In this document: positions 45,996-58,752 of the stretch, one piece after another
Position numbering within the stretch: the stretch's first letter is position 1
Layout: each line of letters opens with the position of its first letter
NCBI GenBank assembly: GCA_030737875.1
Contig: CM060912.1
Coordinates: 201,885,231 to 201,949,230, forward strand
DNA from: Allium sativum
Lineage: Eukaryota; Streptophyta; Magnoliopsida; Asparagales; Amaryllidaceae
Length of the DNA: 64,000 nt
Direction of reading: 5' to 3'
The notes under the pieces: generated by a model
Databases searched by the model: none
Told to the model about the DNA's origin: nothing
The model's input: only the letters and a program-made list of their open reading frames with translations
Made by a program: the position numbers and the translations under genes

Positions 45996-48900
45996 TATTT
46001 GTAAGAAAAATACAAAGGAAGATATTTGCAAAAATAAATAGAAAGAGAAATATTTGTAAAACATTTACAAATAAAATAGAAAAAAAGGAATATTTGTAAA
46101 ACATTTACAAATAGAATTTAAAAGGAAATATGTGTAAAACATTTGCAAATAGATTAAATGGAAATATTTATTTATAGGAAATAAATAGAATGTTATAAAT
46201 GAGATATTTGTTTGTTAAATAAATAGGAAAGATAAAAGAAATATTTATTTGTTAAATAAATAGAAAAGATAAAAGAAATATTTATTTGTTAAATAAATAA
46301 AATTGAAAAGGGAATAATTATTTGTTAAGTAAACAAATAGAAAAGGTGATAATCCAAAGGAGATAATTCAAAGGAGATAATTCAAAAGGAAACGATTCAA
46401 AGGAGTTAATTCAAAAGTGTAAATCGAAATGAGTTAATCGAATATTAGTTATTCGATTAGAGTTAATCGATTAGAGTTAGAGTTAACCAGTTAGAGTTAA
46501 TTGATTAGAGTTAGAGTTAACCAGTTAGAGTTCATCAGTTAGAGTTAATCAGTTAGAGTTAATCGATAAGAGTTAGAGTTAACCAGTTAGAGTTAATCAA
46601 GTAGAGTTAACCAATTAGAGTTAATCGATTATAGTTAGAGTTAACCAGTTAGAGTTAATCAATTAGAGTTAACCAGTTAGAGTTAATAAGTTAGAGTTAA
46701 TCAGTTAGAGTTGACCAGTTAGAGTTAACCAGTTAGAGTTATTCAAATGGAGTTAATCGAGTTGAGTTAATTAAGATGAGTTAATCAAACCGAGTTAATC
46801 CAAATGAGTTAATCCAAAGGAGTTAGTCGAATATTGGTTATTTGAATAGAGTTCAAGGAGTATCGAATATAGCTTATTCAAATAGAGTTAAAGGAGTATC
46901 GAATATAGTTTATTCGAATAAAGTTTAAGGAAAGGAGTTATCGATTTTAGTTTAATCGAAAAGAGATTTATCGAATATAGTTTATTCGAAAAGAGAGATT
47001 TTCGAATATCATTTATTCGAAAGAAAGAGTTATCGAATATAAGTTATTCGAAGTGAGTTAATCAAATATAGTTTATTCGAAAGAGAGATTATAGAATATA
47101 GTTATTCGAGAGGAGTAAATCGAGCATGGTATTCGAAAGTTAAGTAAATCGAATATGGTATTCGAAGGTAAGTAAATTGAATATAGTTATTCAAAAGAAG
47201 TTAGTCGAGTATGGTTAGTCGAGTTAATCGAATAGATTTAAGCCCAACATTAGTTAATCAAATATTAGTAAATCGAATATGGTATTCGAAAGTAATAAAT
47301 CGAATATGGTATTCGAAAGGGAGTTAATCGAATACAAATATTCGAAGGAGAGTTAATCAAATAGAGATTACTCGAAAGAGAGTTAACCGTCGAATTCAAT
47401 TATATCGAATTCGGGAATGTATTATTTACTTTCCGGTGTTAAAAAATCTCTCTTTATCGTTGATCGATAATAGAAAATAAGAAATGTTTTCCAATAATAG
47501 AAAATAAGAAATGTTTTCCGATAATAGAAAATAAGAAAATAAGAATCAGAAATGTTTTCCGATAATAGAAAATAAGAAATGTTGAATATATGGAAACAGG
47601 AGATAAGTAAATTAATGGACTAAAGAGATAAATGTTCAATGATGATTGATCGATATAATTTCCATTTGGAAATAATATCGTTGTTTGCACACGTGTTTTT
47701 CTTTGATAGTTAACTCACCGACTATCAAAGTTTTCGACCATTTTAACATTGTTAATATGGAGAGAACGGTTGGATTATTATCCGAAGAACCACTCTTTAT
47801 TGGCATAAGCGTTGCGAATCATATATGCCAAAGATAATTGAAGACGGAGTAAAGTGCAAGGGCTATTGTATAAATCTTAGGAAAAGATTGCCTAAGATGG
47901 TTGTACTGAATAGTGCCTTAGGTTTGTCCAGTCCCAGGACGACCTGTATGGAAGAATGTCTGACAGAGTATATTTAATAGATTGCGTAAGTTAATCTCTT
48001 CAAACGTATTTACGTTTGGTAGCGGAGGAATTCATTTCTCTTAGCTGTATACCCATGGTATTTTTGGGGAAATCAATTTGTGATTTGGCGGGTATGACGA
48101 TGTGACATTCAAAGTGAATAACGTGTGATCTGTCAGAGATAAGTGTGGCCTCTAGCCTCAAATCCGGGAAATGACAGAAATCGAGCAGGTAGCATGGCTA
48201 TGTAGGTCGCACCTATTAGGGTGTATAATCACTTGATCTAGAGTTTCATTTACTTCTAAAAATCTATTGTCGATGTTGTCCCATTCGGGAAACGGTTGCT
48301 GATCCCAACCGTTGGTGATATACATTCGATACACTCAGGCGAAATGATTGGTCGGTCACGTGTGGTCGGGTTGCAAGATGTTCTTGTTGAACCCAGTGTA
48401 TTCCTCTCTAGAGGTACACTAGCGAAAGGTGGTTCCATACCATGTCATACTTGGAAATCCATTACCCAATACGTGCTTGCGGTTTTGATGGTATACTATA
48501 TATGTAGAACGTGAGATGAAAGCGTTTCTGCTAGGTGAGTATTATAGTTGTGGTTGATAGACATTATTATAATATCAAAAGGTTTTTGATATAAAGATAT
48601 TTTGGATTCTCATAAGGGAAAAACCCATTCCGTTATACGTTGTGGTCTTATGAGATATCGTTTACTTGTTCAAACTGTTTTAAACTGTTTTACTCATACC
48701 AGTCCCATGACTGACCCGGAGTTTATTTCATTTTGTTTTCCCTAAACTCTTGGGTGCCCAAATTTATACGGGTAGTCAAGTAGTCAGGGTTTTACAGATA
48801 TACTTGGAGAGCTTGGAGTAGGAGGCTTCAGGATTATATAGCTATAGTTATTTCCGCTGTGTTGTAAGTGTTGTACTCTGAAAATGTTACTGTATACATA

Positions 48901-49129
48901 CTGATTTTGTTTCAAGGATATGTTATCTATTATATGTTGATCGTTTCGCTGTGAGATTCTTGTTACTCTAATGTTGTATCTTCTTCTTCTTCTTCTATTC
49001 TAAGTTTCTATCTTATCTATTCTCACCCTCTGTTTTCTTTCTATTAGTTTTCTGGTTTTCCAATGCAATTGGGGTTGGACTTGTGTTATTTGGTCAGCTC
49101 AAATTGGACCGGAATTTCGGGACGCTACA

Positions 49130-49134
49130 TGGCA
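49130..49134. repeat. Right TSD of E2 (TGGCA)
   Basis: Copy of 27605-27609. Confidence 0.95.
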
Positions 49135-49226
49135 ACTCAATGGTCATGAATTGGTGAATAATGGTTGCTTGATAAAGATGCTTGATCTATGAAATGTCAT
49201 CAGGGTGGATGACTAGAGATGCAAAG
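49135..49226 (+). repeat. 3' LTR of E3, second segment (92 bp)
   Basis: Continues the E3 LTR after E2: matches about 19923-20010 (GAATTGGTGAATAATG.TTGCTTGA, then CATC.GG.TGGATGA.TAGAGATGC). It is cut at 49226 by E4; the remaining roughly 1.1 kb of the LTR should lie to the right of the window. Confidence 0.88.
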
Positions 49227-52200
49227 TGTAACGACCCAGAAATTTTCAGCCTCGAAAATCGACATAAATACCCTTACCGTAACTCATGCCTATCCTCCAA
49301 GCACCGAAAATACTGGATAGTCATTAGAGAGAATTTAGAGGGTGAGATAAGAAAGAAAGAATATTAGAATAGAAGAAAGAAGAAGAACACATCACATCAA
49401 AATCTCACAGTGGAACAGATAAAATATAATATCAAATCTCTTTATACAAAAGAACTGTAAATACATACCAATCATCAGAGTTCACACATATCAGTCATAA
49501 GGGAAAAATATATGTATATATATAACTAGTGGCGAAGCCTCCTTCTTCCAGCTCCTGAAACTCCAAGCGAACCTAACCTGGAAATACACTCGGTCTGACC
49601 CGAGCACATTTGAAGCAAAGCAAAATTCACCGGGTCAGTCTGGAATACTATCAGTGATAAATTCACAACACACACACACAACTTGTTTAACTTTGGAAAA
49701 TCCTTTCTGAAATCAAAGGATAATAGTAAGACCAGCCCACCCATAAACACGGATGGTTTTTACCTTACTATGACCCAAAACATTTTTGAAAACATACCTT
49801 GATCTGATATTATAATAGTGTCTAAATACAAGTAAATAACAATATAGAGGAAAGCTTGCATCTCACGCTCCCCATATATAGTATACAATCAAAACTGTGG
49901 GCGCTTATTGGATATTGGATTCCAACCTTGACAAGGTATGGGACCACCTTCCGACTGTGTATCTCTAGAGGCGAATACACTGGGTTCAACAAGAACGTCT
50001 TGCAACCCGGCCCTCACATGACCGACCACTCATTTCGCTTGAGTGTATCGAATGTATATCACCGACGGTTGGGATCAGCAACCACCTCCCGATAAGGGAC
50101 AACATCAAATATAGATTAAAGATGCAAATGGAATTTCTCTAGATAGGTGATCATACACCCTAATGGGAGTGACCCACATAGCCATGCTGCCTGCCCGATT
50201 TTTGTCATTTCCCGGTTGATGAGGCTTAAGGCTAGAACTTATCTTCTAGAACATCTGGCCACAATTTACTTTGAATGCCACATCGTCAGATCCTCTGGAT
50301 ATCACTAATTGACTTCCACAAAAATACTCTAGTTGGGAGCTAACCAACTATAATACGTTTGAAGAAATCAACGTACGTGGTCCTTTGGAAATACTCTGTC
50401 ATACACTCGTCCATACAAGTCATCCAGGAACAGGATGAACCGAAGATACCCTCCTACTGCATCCATATAGGAATCACCCCATGGATCAGTAGCGATAAGT
50501 CCTTGAAACCCGTAGATTCCAACCACGACAGAACCACAACTTATCTCTGGTTGCAATCCATAGATTATTAGCGGTCCTTCTGTTTATGAAAATCCACAGT
50601 CTTCAATGCTCCATCACGATCATCTTCCGATATCTTCACGTATTTGTTGGTCGGAATGGTTTTCGAATATAAATTCGATCCCGGATTTTCCATACCAACA
50701 AGTGTATTAGTCATGGTTTGATAGTCGGTGATTTAACTATCAAATAACGAAGGTGCCAATGAAATAAATTCGCTGGTTCTACATTTTCCATTACCTGGCC
50801 TATTCAAAATCTATATATATATATATATATATATAACCTAGTGGTAAATCAACTTTAAACCTTCCAATATATTTTAAAACATTATACTTATCCTTATTTA
50901 TAACAAAACTATTTTTAAATACTATAACAGGTATATATTCTAAATACCCAGATTTACATTCATTCTGGAAATAGCGATATATTTATTTAAAACCTTTTTC
51001 CTCTTTTCTATTTGAGTATCTCGATATATACATATCTATTTTATACTTTAATGGTATTAACACATTCCAGTCCTAATATGGTTAAACCAAATATTGACTT
51101 ATATAAGTCAAAGTCAAATATTCTTATTTATTTTGAAACTAATATTTCAATATTATTTACTTTCCCAAAACCTCGCATTTGAATTCGATATTCCTCGTAT
51201 AGGATAAAACCAATTCCAATACCTTCACTCACTTCAAACTGATACCATTCCTCGATAATAGTGAAGCCAACCAAGTTGGGGTATTTTAGTTACCTCTCAG
51301 ACCTTGATCGACCCCGTTCTTACCTTAGAACAATAAAAGTTCATCACTTAAACACCTCACCAAAATCTCCTTTACCATCTCGATTTCAAACTGGTTTCGC
51401 AAACCGTTTATTACATTTGAAACCCTTTCCAATATAATTCATTTACATAATTTGTTTGATTAAGTAAAAGTCAAATAACGCCACTTTTATCTTGGAATTT
51501 AGTTCCAAGAACCAATATTCTCATGTCATACCATTTCACGGATTTCCTTTTTGTTTGAAGTCCTCTAGTTCAATTACAATATTTGCTAAATTTGATTTCT
51601 TAACATTTAACTCATCAATTTGATTTTTAAACCCCCTTAAAACCTTGTTGGGATTTGTTTCCAATCGCTTACTCTAATTTGCTTAACAACTCGTAATACT
51701 TAGCTTAGAATTTAATCTATTACCATATTCCAACTTATTGTCAATTTATAATTATTTCCCTTACAAGGTTCATTTCTCTTGAACTTACTTTACTTAATTG
51801 AATAATTAAGTAAAATTTTATTTAAAACTCCACATCTACTTACTATTCACAATTACAATTCTCATTTGAACACTCAGATTTTAAATCCCTTTTTAACATC
51901 TCTTATCATTTCTTTGACCAAACCATATTGCCACTAAATCACTTCTCGAATGAATCCCAATTAAAAGCCATTGTTCTAATTATTATTAAAAAAATAATTA
52001 ACTATAAAAATAATTAACTTTGCTATTAACTGGAAATGGGATCATTAATCACTCTCACAACTTATTAAATAATTATTTACTCTATTAAACCCAATAAATT
52101 CGATAATTACTTTAATTATAGTTAATCAAACATTTACTAACATTAAACATTTATTAGTTGCATTTAACAAATCAATTCAGAAATTCAAATCAATTTAATT

Positions 52201-52769
52201 CAAATATCATTTCAAGTAAAAACAGTTGAATTTATTGACCATGCATCTCAGTTAACTTTTAACTGATTTTCACTGTCATTTCCCCTTTAAATTAATTAAA
52301 TAACTTAATTAATATAAAATCACTATTTAATTATTCTAAAACCAATTATTCTATTTTACCAACCTGTCGGTAAATTCCTGGTTTCTGCTTTTACAACTGG
52401 TTTAAACCATTTAAATAATTCCTTTATAACTCGATTTAAAATATTTATTTATCAAAATTTTAATTTAATTAGTTATATAAAATTACTAAAACTTTAATCT
52501 AGTTATAAAATAATTTATAACTTTAAACAATGTCAGTCCACCTGACGGTAGACCGATGCTTAAAAAACGTATAATTTAGGCCATTCTGCCAATTACCCAG
52601 TCAAAATTGTCGGTCGATTTTAACCACAACAACGATGAATATATATTCCGCCATCAACATTCGAACAAGTTTTGGTGTCAGTCGGGGTGAACAATTCATA
52701 TGTATGCACAACAAACAAAAATACAGTTTATTTGAGGAATCCGGTTAGATCCCTCCAACCTATCCTTCT

Positions 52770-52958
52770 CTGCATCACAGATAACAGTTTGATATAATAT
52801 ACGAATTAAATAATGACATATAAATAACTGCAACCAAATAAACAACCAATTTGCATCCATCGCATCCAATCAACCAAATTATACTGTTAACGGTGAATTA
52901 TATTTTTCTATGGATCTACCTTATCACAGGATTCCAAAAGGTGTGAGAATTAACTCAC
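52770..52958 (-). other. Candidate LTR intron, E4 left LTR
   Basis: On the minus strand the donor GTGAGTTAA lies in the hairpin GTGAG-TTAATT-CTCAC (GT at 52958-52957), and the acceptor is GTGATGCAG ending at 52770. The right LTR has the acceptor (63240-63242), but the donor hairpin is damaged there (GTGAC). Confidence 0.35.
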
Positions 52959-53279
52959 CAGATTCAATTTTGGTCGATGGTTGACGCGTTGGTTGCATCT
53001 AATTTGAGACAACCGTTCAAAATTGTCTGAAATTACAACTGCATCAGATCGACTCCTAGTCATTGTCATCGGATAGGCCTCGTCCCTTCGATCCCTACAG
53101 ATCCAATTTCGTTAAATTTCGTTACCGTGTGTGCAAGATATCACGATTTAAAGTTTCATATATATATATATGTATATGTATATGTATATATCGATTAATT
53201 ACTAAATTAATTATAATTAAATAATTAATGATTAACTCTAATGATTACCTTAATTAATCTCGTTTAAGCCACGTCATCC

Positions 53280-53780
53280 TCAGAATATGCAAAACGCGTT
53301 TTCATCCTCCTGGCCATCTGAAACCCGACAATCACTCTCTTCCTCTCCTGTTTTCTTACAACCGAACATCCATCCAAGAACCGAACTCCGACGCCACCCA
53401 GGACCACCGGGACCCTCGCCAAGACCACCACCGTCTCTGCCGTTAAGAGAAGCCGCCACGCTGGACTCCCACCTCGCCGTCCTCTCGCCAGAAATTCGAT
53501 ATGAACGGAAATCGTTCAGACCCAAAATTCTCCGACCACCATTGCCTATGGGTGACCGGACCACCACCATTAGATGCGCCTTACATCCCTCTACGCCTGA
53601 CCTTCAGCCTCTACCACCAACAATGGCCGACGACGCCTGAAAATCCCCAAAACCATTTACCACTTTCAAAAATAAACCCAAAAATCAATTTCCCGTTCAT
53701 CTCACAAATTCCGACACCCCCGACCACCAGAGGTCACGCCGCCACCACCAAAACCTCCGCCGCCAAACAGATGTATATTT
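53280..53780. other. GC-rich stretch in the E4 left LTR
   Basis: Clearly richer in G and C than its surroundings and rich in CCACC/CCGCC words. Open frames of 93-117 codons exist on both strands. The right LTR has the matching sequence from about 63760, with substitutions and small indels that change the predicted peptides, so I do not call a gene. It occupies the place of the GC-richer leader segment after the TATA box in E1 (2880-3350) and E2 (28860-29340). Confidence 0.5.
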
Positions 53781-55344
53781 AATAGAGATCAATCAACACA
53801 GAATAAAATCCAATGTCAGACACACAGTCCTTTTACAAGTCCGTTCTGGGTCTGAACGAAACCAGAGGCACTAAATACCTCGCAAACCCATCGATCACCA
53901 CGTACGTCTGGACGATCACCACTCATTATCCATATTTCGGGATGCCTCCCAATCATGACCTCGGTTACCATCCAAACGAGGTGAAGATCTCCGGTCTTCG
54001 ACCATCGTCTTCAACTTTCAATCGTCGGTCAATTATTTTAAATGAGAATTAACTCGGCCTTTTCAAATCACGTATTTTTAGAATTTCAAATAAATTTATT
54101 TAAATGGTTAAATCAATCGACAACACCAACTTGTTCTTTAATGTATTTTGCACACCAAACACATTCAACCATCAAAACCACATAAATCGAGAAAATTCAG
54201 TTTATTTCCATTCCATATCATTTATGATATTTTATAACAATTTATCGCTATTTTTATTTATTCTAAAATAGCCAATTCAGTCAAAACGACGCTTCGGGCC
54301 ATAACGCAACGGTTCCAGTTTCCGGAAAATCCGACGGTCGGATCTCCCGGTACAATCGTTTGAAGTTTCGATTTCAAAATACGAACTCCAGCGTCGTTAT
54401 TCGATTAAATATAATTATAATTATATATATATAATCGTTTTTGGCGCTGGTTTTCTTTAGATTTGAATTAAACATTCCAGATAATCCAACCGTTGGATTT
54501 TTACAAAGTTGGTGTCGTTGGAAAGATATTTCCAAGGCGGACCCAACGGTTGCGGTTTCAGGAAAATCCAACGGTCGGATTTCCCGCACTAGTTGTTTGA
54601 AATCACGGTTTCAAAACACGAACTGCACGGCCACGTTTCGTTTTAATTTTATTTATATTTATATATTTATATAAATATAGTTCATTCAACAATTTCAATA
54701 TCGTTTTCACTTCAAATATTTCACTAATGCCTTTAAATTTTGGAAAATTTCGCCATAACCTCCTTTGTACGGGAGGGGCTGGGAAAATTCCCAAATAGCC
54801 ACACGGGCGTCTCATGTCGAAAAGAAAAAGAAAAAGCCAAGCGGCTAGCCAACAGGCTCATAAAATCGTCACCCAAACAAAACAGTAAATGTGTACCTAT
54901 TGTTGGACACAAAATGTTATTCCTCTTCTCAAGCCCCTTTGCTATAACCTGTTCAATAAATATGCATGTACATATATACAGTTCTTATCACTTATCATTT
55001 TCCATTCAACTTCATATTTGATTCCATTTCGTTTAAAAACACCATTCATTCTAATGTTACATGCATAGGAAAAAAAATCATATCATTAGCTAATTAACGA
55101 ATATTTCGACTCATGCATATTTATTTGAACGAGTTGCTATTTTTAACACTTCACATTTCAACAATTCATGTATATAATAAAAATGTGATTTTTATTGTAA
55201 TACAATTCATTTCAAAAACACTATTATTTTATATAGTTTATATAGATGATAAAAATAGGATTTTTTTTCTTATAAAACAATTTCTTTTAAACCGAGATTA
55301 TTTTACATAGTCCATATAGTTGATAAAAGGTGATTTTTATTATG

Positions 55345-55800
55345 AAACAATTTATTTCAAAATATGAATACCATTCAACACATGAATTTCAATTCAACGA
55401 ATGAATATCGATTCAACACATGAAGGTTTTCTATAGTTTCTATATATAGATAAAAATGTGATTTTTATATTTAAAACACGAATACCATTCAACACATGAA
55501 TTTCTAATCAACGAATGAATATCGATTCAACACATGAAGGTTTTATATTGTTTCTATATATAGATAAAAATGTGATTTTTATGTTTAAAACACGAATACC
55601 ATTCAACACATGAATTTCTAATCAACGAATGAATATCGATTCAACACATGAAGGTTTTCTATAGTTTCTATATATAGATAAAAATGTGATTTTTTTATAT
55701 TTAAAACACGAATACCATTCGACACATAAATTTCTAATCAATGAATGAATATCGATTCAACACATGAAGGTTTTCTATTCAATGAATAAATATGGTTTCA
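55345..55800. repeat. 114-bp tandem repeat
   Basis: The word GAATATCG recurs at 55403, 55517, 55631 and 55747, giving 114-, 114- and 116-bp spacing over about 3.5 copies. Each unit also repeats AATTCAACACATGAA-type words, a shorter internal period. Confidence 0.88.
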
Positions 55801-56160
55801 GCAAATGAAAATAATTCAAACACATGAATATTATTCAAAATTTCGGCAGCATAATGGCAGGGTAGTTAAAACCGGGACCGTCCCTAGTACAGCTCCTCGC
55901 TCTACCTTAAAACCTCGCGGTTTTTGACAATGGGAATCATGCATCTAGTTCGCACGCAGGCGACATGTATATATTTATTTCATTTCCACAAACTAATCCT
56001 ATGTGGGTTCAACCAAATATTTCTCAACCACAAATGGGTATTTTTCAACCACAATCAATCAATATCAGCCACAAACAATCCCAAACAACCATTCGCTATC
56101 AATCAATTTTCACACCAATCACAACCAATAAATATCGTCCATGTTTTATGGACGAGGGGC

Positions 56161-56162
<2 letters not shown>

Positions 56163-56203
<41 letters not shown>
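56163..56203. repeat. (AT)n microsatellite
   Basis: About 40 bp of uninterrupted AT repeats. Confidence 0.95.
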
Positions 56204-56204
<1 letters not shown>

Positions 56205-58752
56205 CCATTTACTTCTATTTCAACACATATATAATTTTTTTTACAACGCATATATAACTTATACATCGAACGTACAACTTATACAACGCTTATACATGAG
56301 GTGTACAACGCTTATATAACTCATACATCGACTATATAATTTATACATCGTCGTTTTCCATATCGTTTATAAATTAGAAATCTCACATTGGGTTCCAGTC
56401 CACCAAAAATAGCAGAAGGCTCAAGAAAACATGCGGTCTCTTCTAGAAGGTAGAAGACGTCCACACGGTCACGATGTTTCCTGTTTCATCGAATTTCGTC
56501 AAGAAATGAAAAAGGTATGATTTTTCAAAGTTTGCAACGGTTTAAAAGTGTTGAAACTGATTTAAAATATACACAGCCGTACCTTTCAAAATCGTTCAAA
56601 ACTAGGTTTGGATTTTTCGCGAAATCCGTGCAACGATACGTCGATCGGTCTTTGCCACTCGAAAGGGCTTGGAAGCAGCTCCCCGCGCCTGGCTGTCTCG
56701 TCCAGCTCGGGGGTCCCCACCAGTCACGACGGCACTCGAAAGTGGGCCACTTCCTCGGCTTGAAACTCGACGATGGCGCAGCGATAGGGGATGCTCCAGG
56801 TATGGATTTGAAGAGCTCAACGAGGGCTACAAAATCCTCAACTAGGTCGAGGTCCAATGGTGCGTGGATTGATCAAAAAATGAGGGGGAAGCCTGGGCAA
56901 CGTCCGTCGTTCGCGATTTTAATTATCGGGGAGAGAGAAAAGTATTTGACCAATGATATTTTTTATTTTATTTTATAATTTTTAAAATCTTCAATATACC
57001 CCTTTCGCCCACGAACCCCAATCCAAACCCAACGACTGTCGTCCCTGGCGTTTTGCCCCCATTCCGAACACAATGGGATATGTTTCGCAGGCCCATTCGA
57101 CTGTTTCAGTCAGTTTTCCTTCAAATTAAAATATATAACATTCAATATTCGATTTGAACGTACATTTCAATTTGCCGGGGCCACAAACTGATTCAAAAAA
57201 TTCCAGAAAAATAAATCTAGCTATGTTTTGACGATACGGTCCCAACAAAACTAGTTTCGTTGAATTTTGAGACAGTTTGCAAAAAGGCCCATTTCTGGTC
57301 GATCCAATATAACTATAATTGGCCAAAACACGTTTTCCTTTGCCACGCTCACATACTAGCTTCAAAAATTATGAGATTTGAAACCTAGCAATAATTTCAC
57401 TTCCCGGATCCAACAAAAGTGGTTTCGTCGAATTTCGAGGTCGTATGCAAAATGGCCAATTTAACGGGCTATATAAATTCCATAGCGACCTTTCTGAAAA
57501 TTCATTTGGCCATAACTTTTGCTTTCCGTTATGAAAATTCTATTTTTTAGATTCGTTAGAAAGGTATTCACTAACAGATTTAAATATTTTTGGTTTCACT
57601 AAAATCCGTTTTGTTTTGCACCCGGTACAGTCCGACAAAGTTTGAATTCAATTTTTGTAACTACAGCGCCTTTTCAGGCCTTGTTTATAATTATAATTAA
57701 TTATATTCGCTTTCAATTGTCGATTCAAACTCACTTTCCATTGCCATTATTTAAAATATTTATTTTAAATATTTAAAATCCATTATTTTAGCCAATTAAA
57801 AATTTTTAAATTGGTTCAGATTTTCTGGGTCGTTACAATACGGTCCTAACGAAACTTGTTTCGTCTAATTCCAAGTTCGTTTGCTCAAATGGCCCTCGTT
57901 TACGTTCAAATGGTCGTTTTTATTTACATTTTATTTTGCCACGCTCACAAATTAACCCCGATTGACGCGCCACTTGAAATCTAGCAATAATTTACTTTTA
58001 CGATCCCAACAAAATTTATTTCGTCGAAAACAAAGGTTGTTTGAAGAAAGTCCCTTTTATAACTACCCATTTGAATTAAAATAAATTAATTTTAAAATAC
58101 TTCAATATAATAATATTAAAATATTCCCATTAGTCAAACTCGACCAGAATTTGATGTATATTCACAATAAAATTACTCGGGTTGAAATCTAAGTCAGTTC
58201 GATATTCAAAATATTTAAAAACTCTTAAATTTATAGAATAAACCAATAATATATATAAAGGAATTTCATAGCATTTTTTTCCAAAATTTGATTTGGACAT
58301 AAAACAAAATCTACGCAATGAAAACTGGATATTTCTCTTCCACTAGAAAGATATTGTCCTACCGGTCCCGACGTTTCTTGTTTCGAGAAAATCCGACTTA
58401 TTTTGAACCCGGTACGACCAATTGAAGTTCAAAACGCCAAATCGCGAACTGCCGCGCTGCTATAGCTCTATTTATATTTAAATTATAAACTATATATATT
58501 CCATCGTCGACAACTAAACGAAATTGTCGATTTAACTTCAATATATACAATATCGAACTATTCCAAACTGCCCGTTCACCCTATATTGTCGCCACAACAT
58601 TTTCTGACCGGTTTGGAATTAAATTATTATTTTATTATTTATTTAAATAATAATTCAAAATATAGTCGTTAAATTCGATTATTTAAATTCACCCAATATG
58701 TTAAACAAATAAAATAAATCAAATAAATAGGCAGAAAACACGGGTTGTTTCA

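Larger units (their letters stand above)
27610..49129 (+). mobile_element. E2: non-autonomous LTR retrotransposon with 6-kb LTRs, carrying E6
   Basis: LTRs at 27610-33664 (6055 bp) and 35192-49129 (about 5756 bp after removing E6 and one TSD copy). Internal region only 1.5 kb, PBS at 33667, PPT ending at 35191, TSD TGGCA. No gag or pol. It is related to E1: many LTR blocks and the end of the internal region match, but the terminal 100 bp and several spacers are diverged, so it is a separate family. The LTRs differ at about 8 of the first 185 sites (about 4.3%), less than its host E3 and more than its guest E6. Confidence 0.93.
35192..49129 (+). repeat. 3' LTR of E2, interrupted by E6
   Basis: 35192-37813 and 45991-49129 together are colinear with the 5' LTR. 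Two rearrangements are visible. The 5' copy's 31725-32040 (including the AAGGTCTGA box) is missing, and in its place a roughly 28-bp unit (AATAGAAAATAAGAAATGTT...) is repeated at 47466-47580. An (AT)n run at 36412-36443 is much longer than its 5' partner (about 28830). Ends ...GGGACGCTACA. Confidence 0.92.
54280..57837 (-). mobile_element. Remnant of an older LTR element inside the E4 left LTR (boundaries uncertain on the left)
   Basis: The minus strand starts TGTAACGACCCAGAAAATCTG at 57837 and follows the order of this LTR group: GGCGCTGTAGTT (about 57665), ACGAAAC-type modules (57413, 57245), a GC-rich leader (56600-57100), and a GACGAAATTCGATGAAAC region (about 56490). It then passes into internal-type sequence with CCGCTTGGCT and GTACAAAGGAGGTTATGGCG (54740-54850). 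Two diverged copies of an LTR segment near position 350 lie at 54290-54380 and 54540-54625. No left terminus or TSD partner for ATACG (57838-57842) was found, so it may be a deleted insertion or a duplication. Confidence 0.5.
49227..58752 (-). repeat. 3' LTR of E4 (left copy), with an embedded older insertion or rearrangement
   Basis: On the minus strand the LTR begins at 58752 (TGAAACAACCC) and is colinear with the E1 LTR for 915 bp, to 57838. There it is broken by another LTR-like start (57837). 49227-53515 is colinear with the right LTR 59724-64000. Blocks shared with E1 and E2 on the minus strand: stem-loop at 49982-50008, box at 51263-51313, splice-like donor at 52958 and acceptor at 52770, and a GC-rich stretch at 53280-53780. 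The full 9.5 kb is too long for one plain LTR of this group. Confidence 0.7.

Noticed and set aside
53280..53782. Pro- and Arg-rich frames of 93-117 codons on both strands in the GC-rich part of E4
   Set aside because: GC-rich DNA keeps frames open on both strands. The other LTR copy (from 63760) has indels that change the peptide.
56517..56978. A 153-codon frame in the older remnant
   Set aside because: It overlaps other long frames on the opposite strand, has no recognised domain, and corresponds to the GC-rich leader segment of the LTRs.
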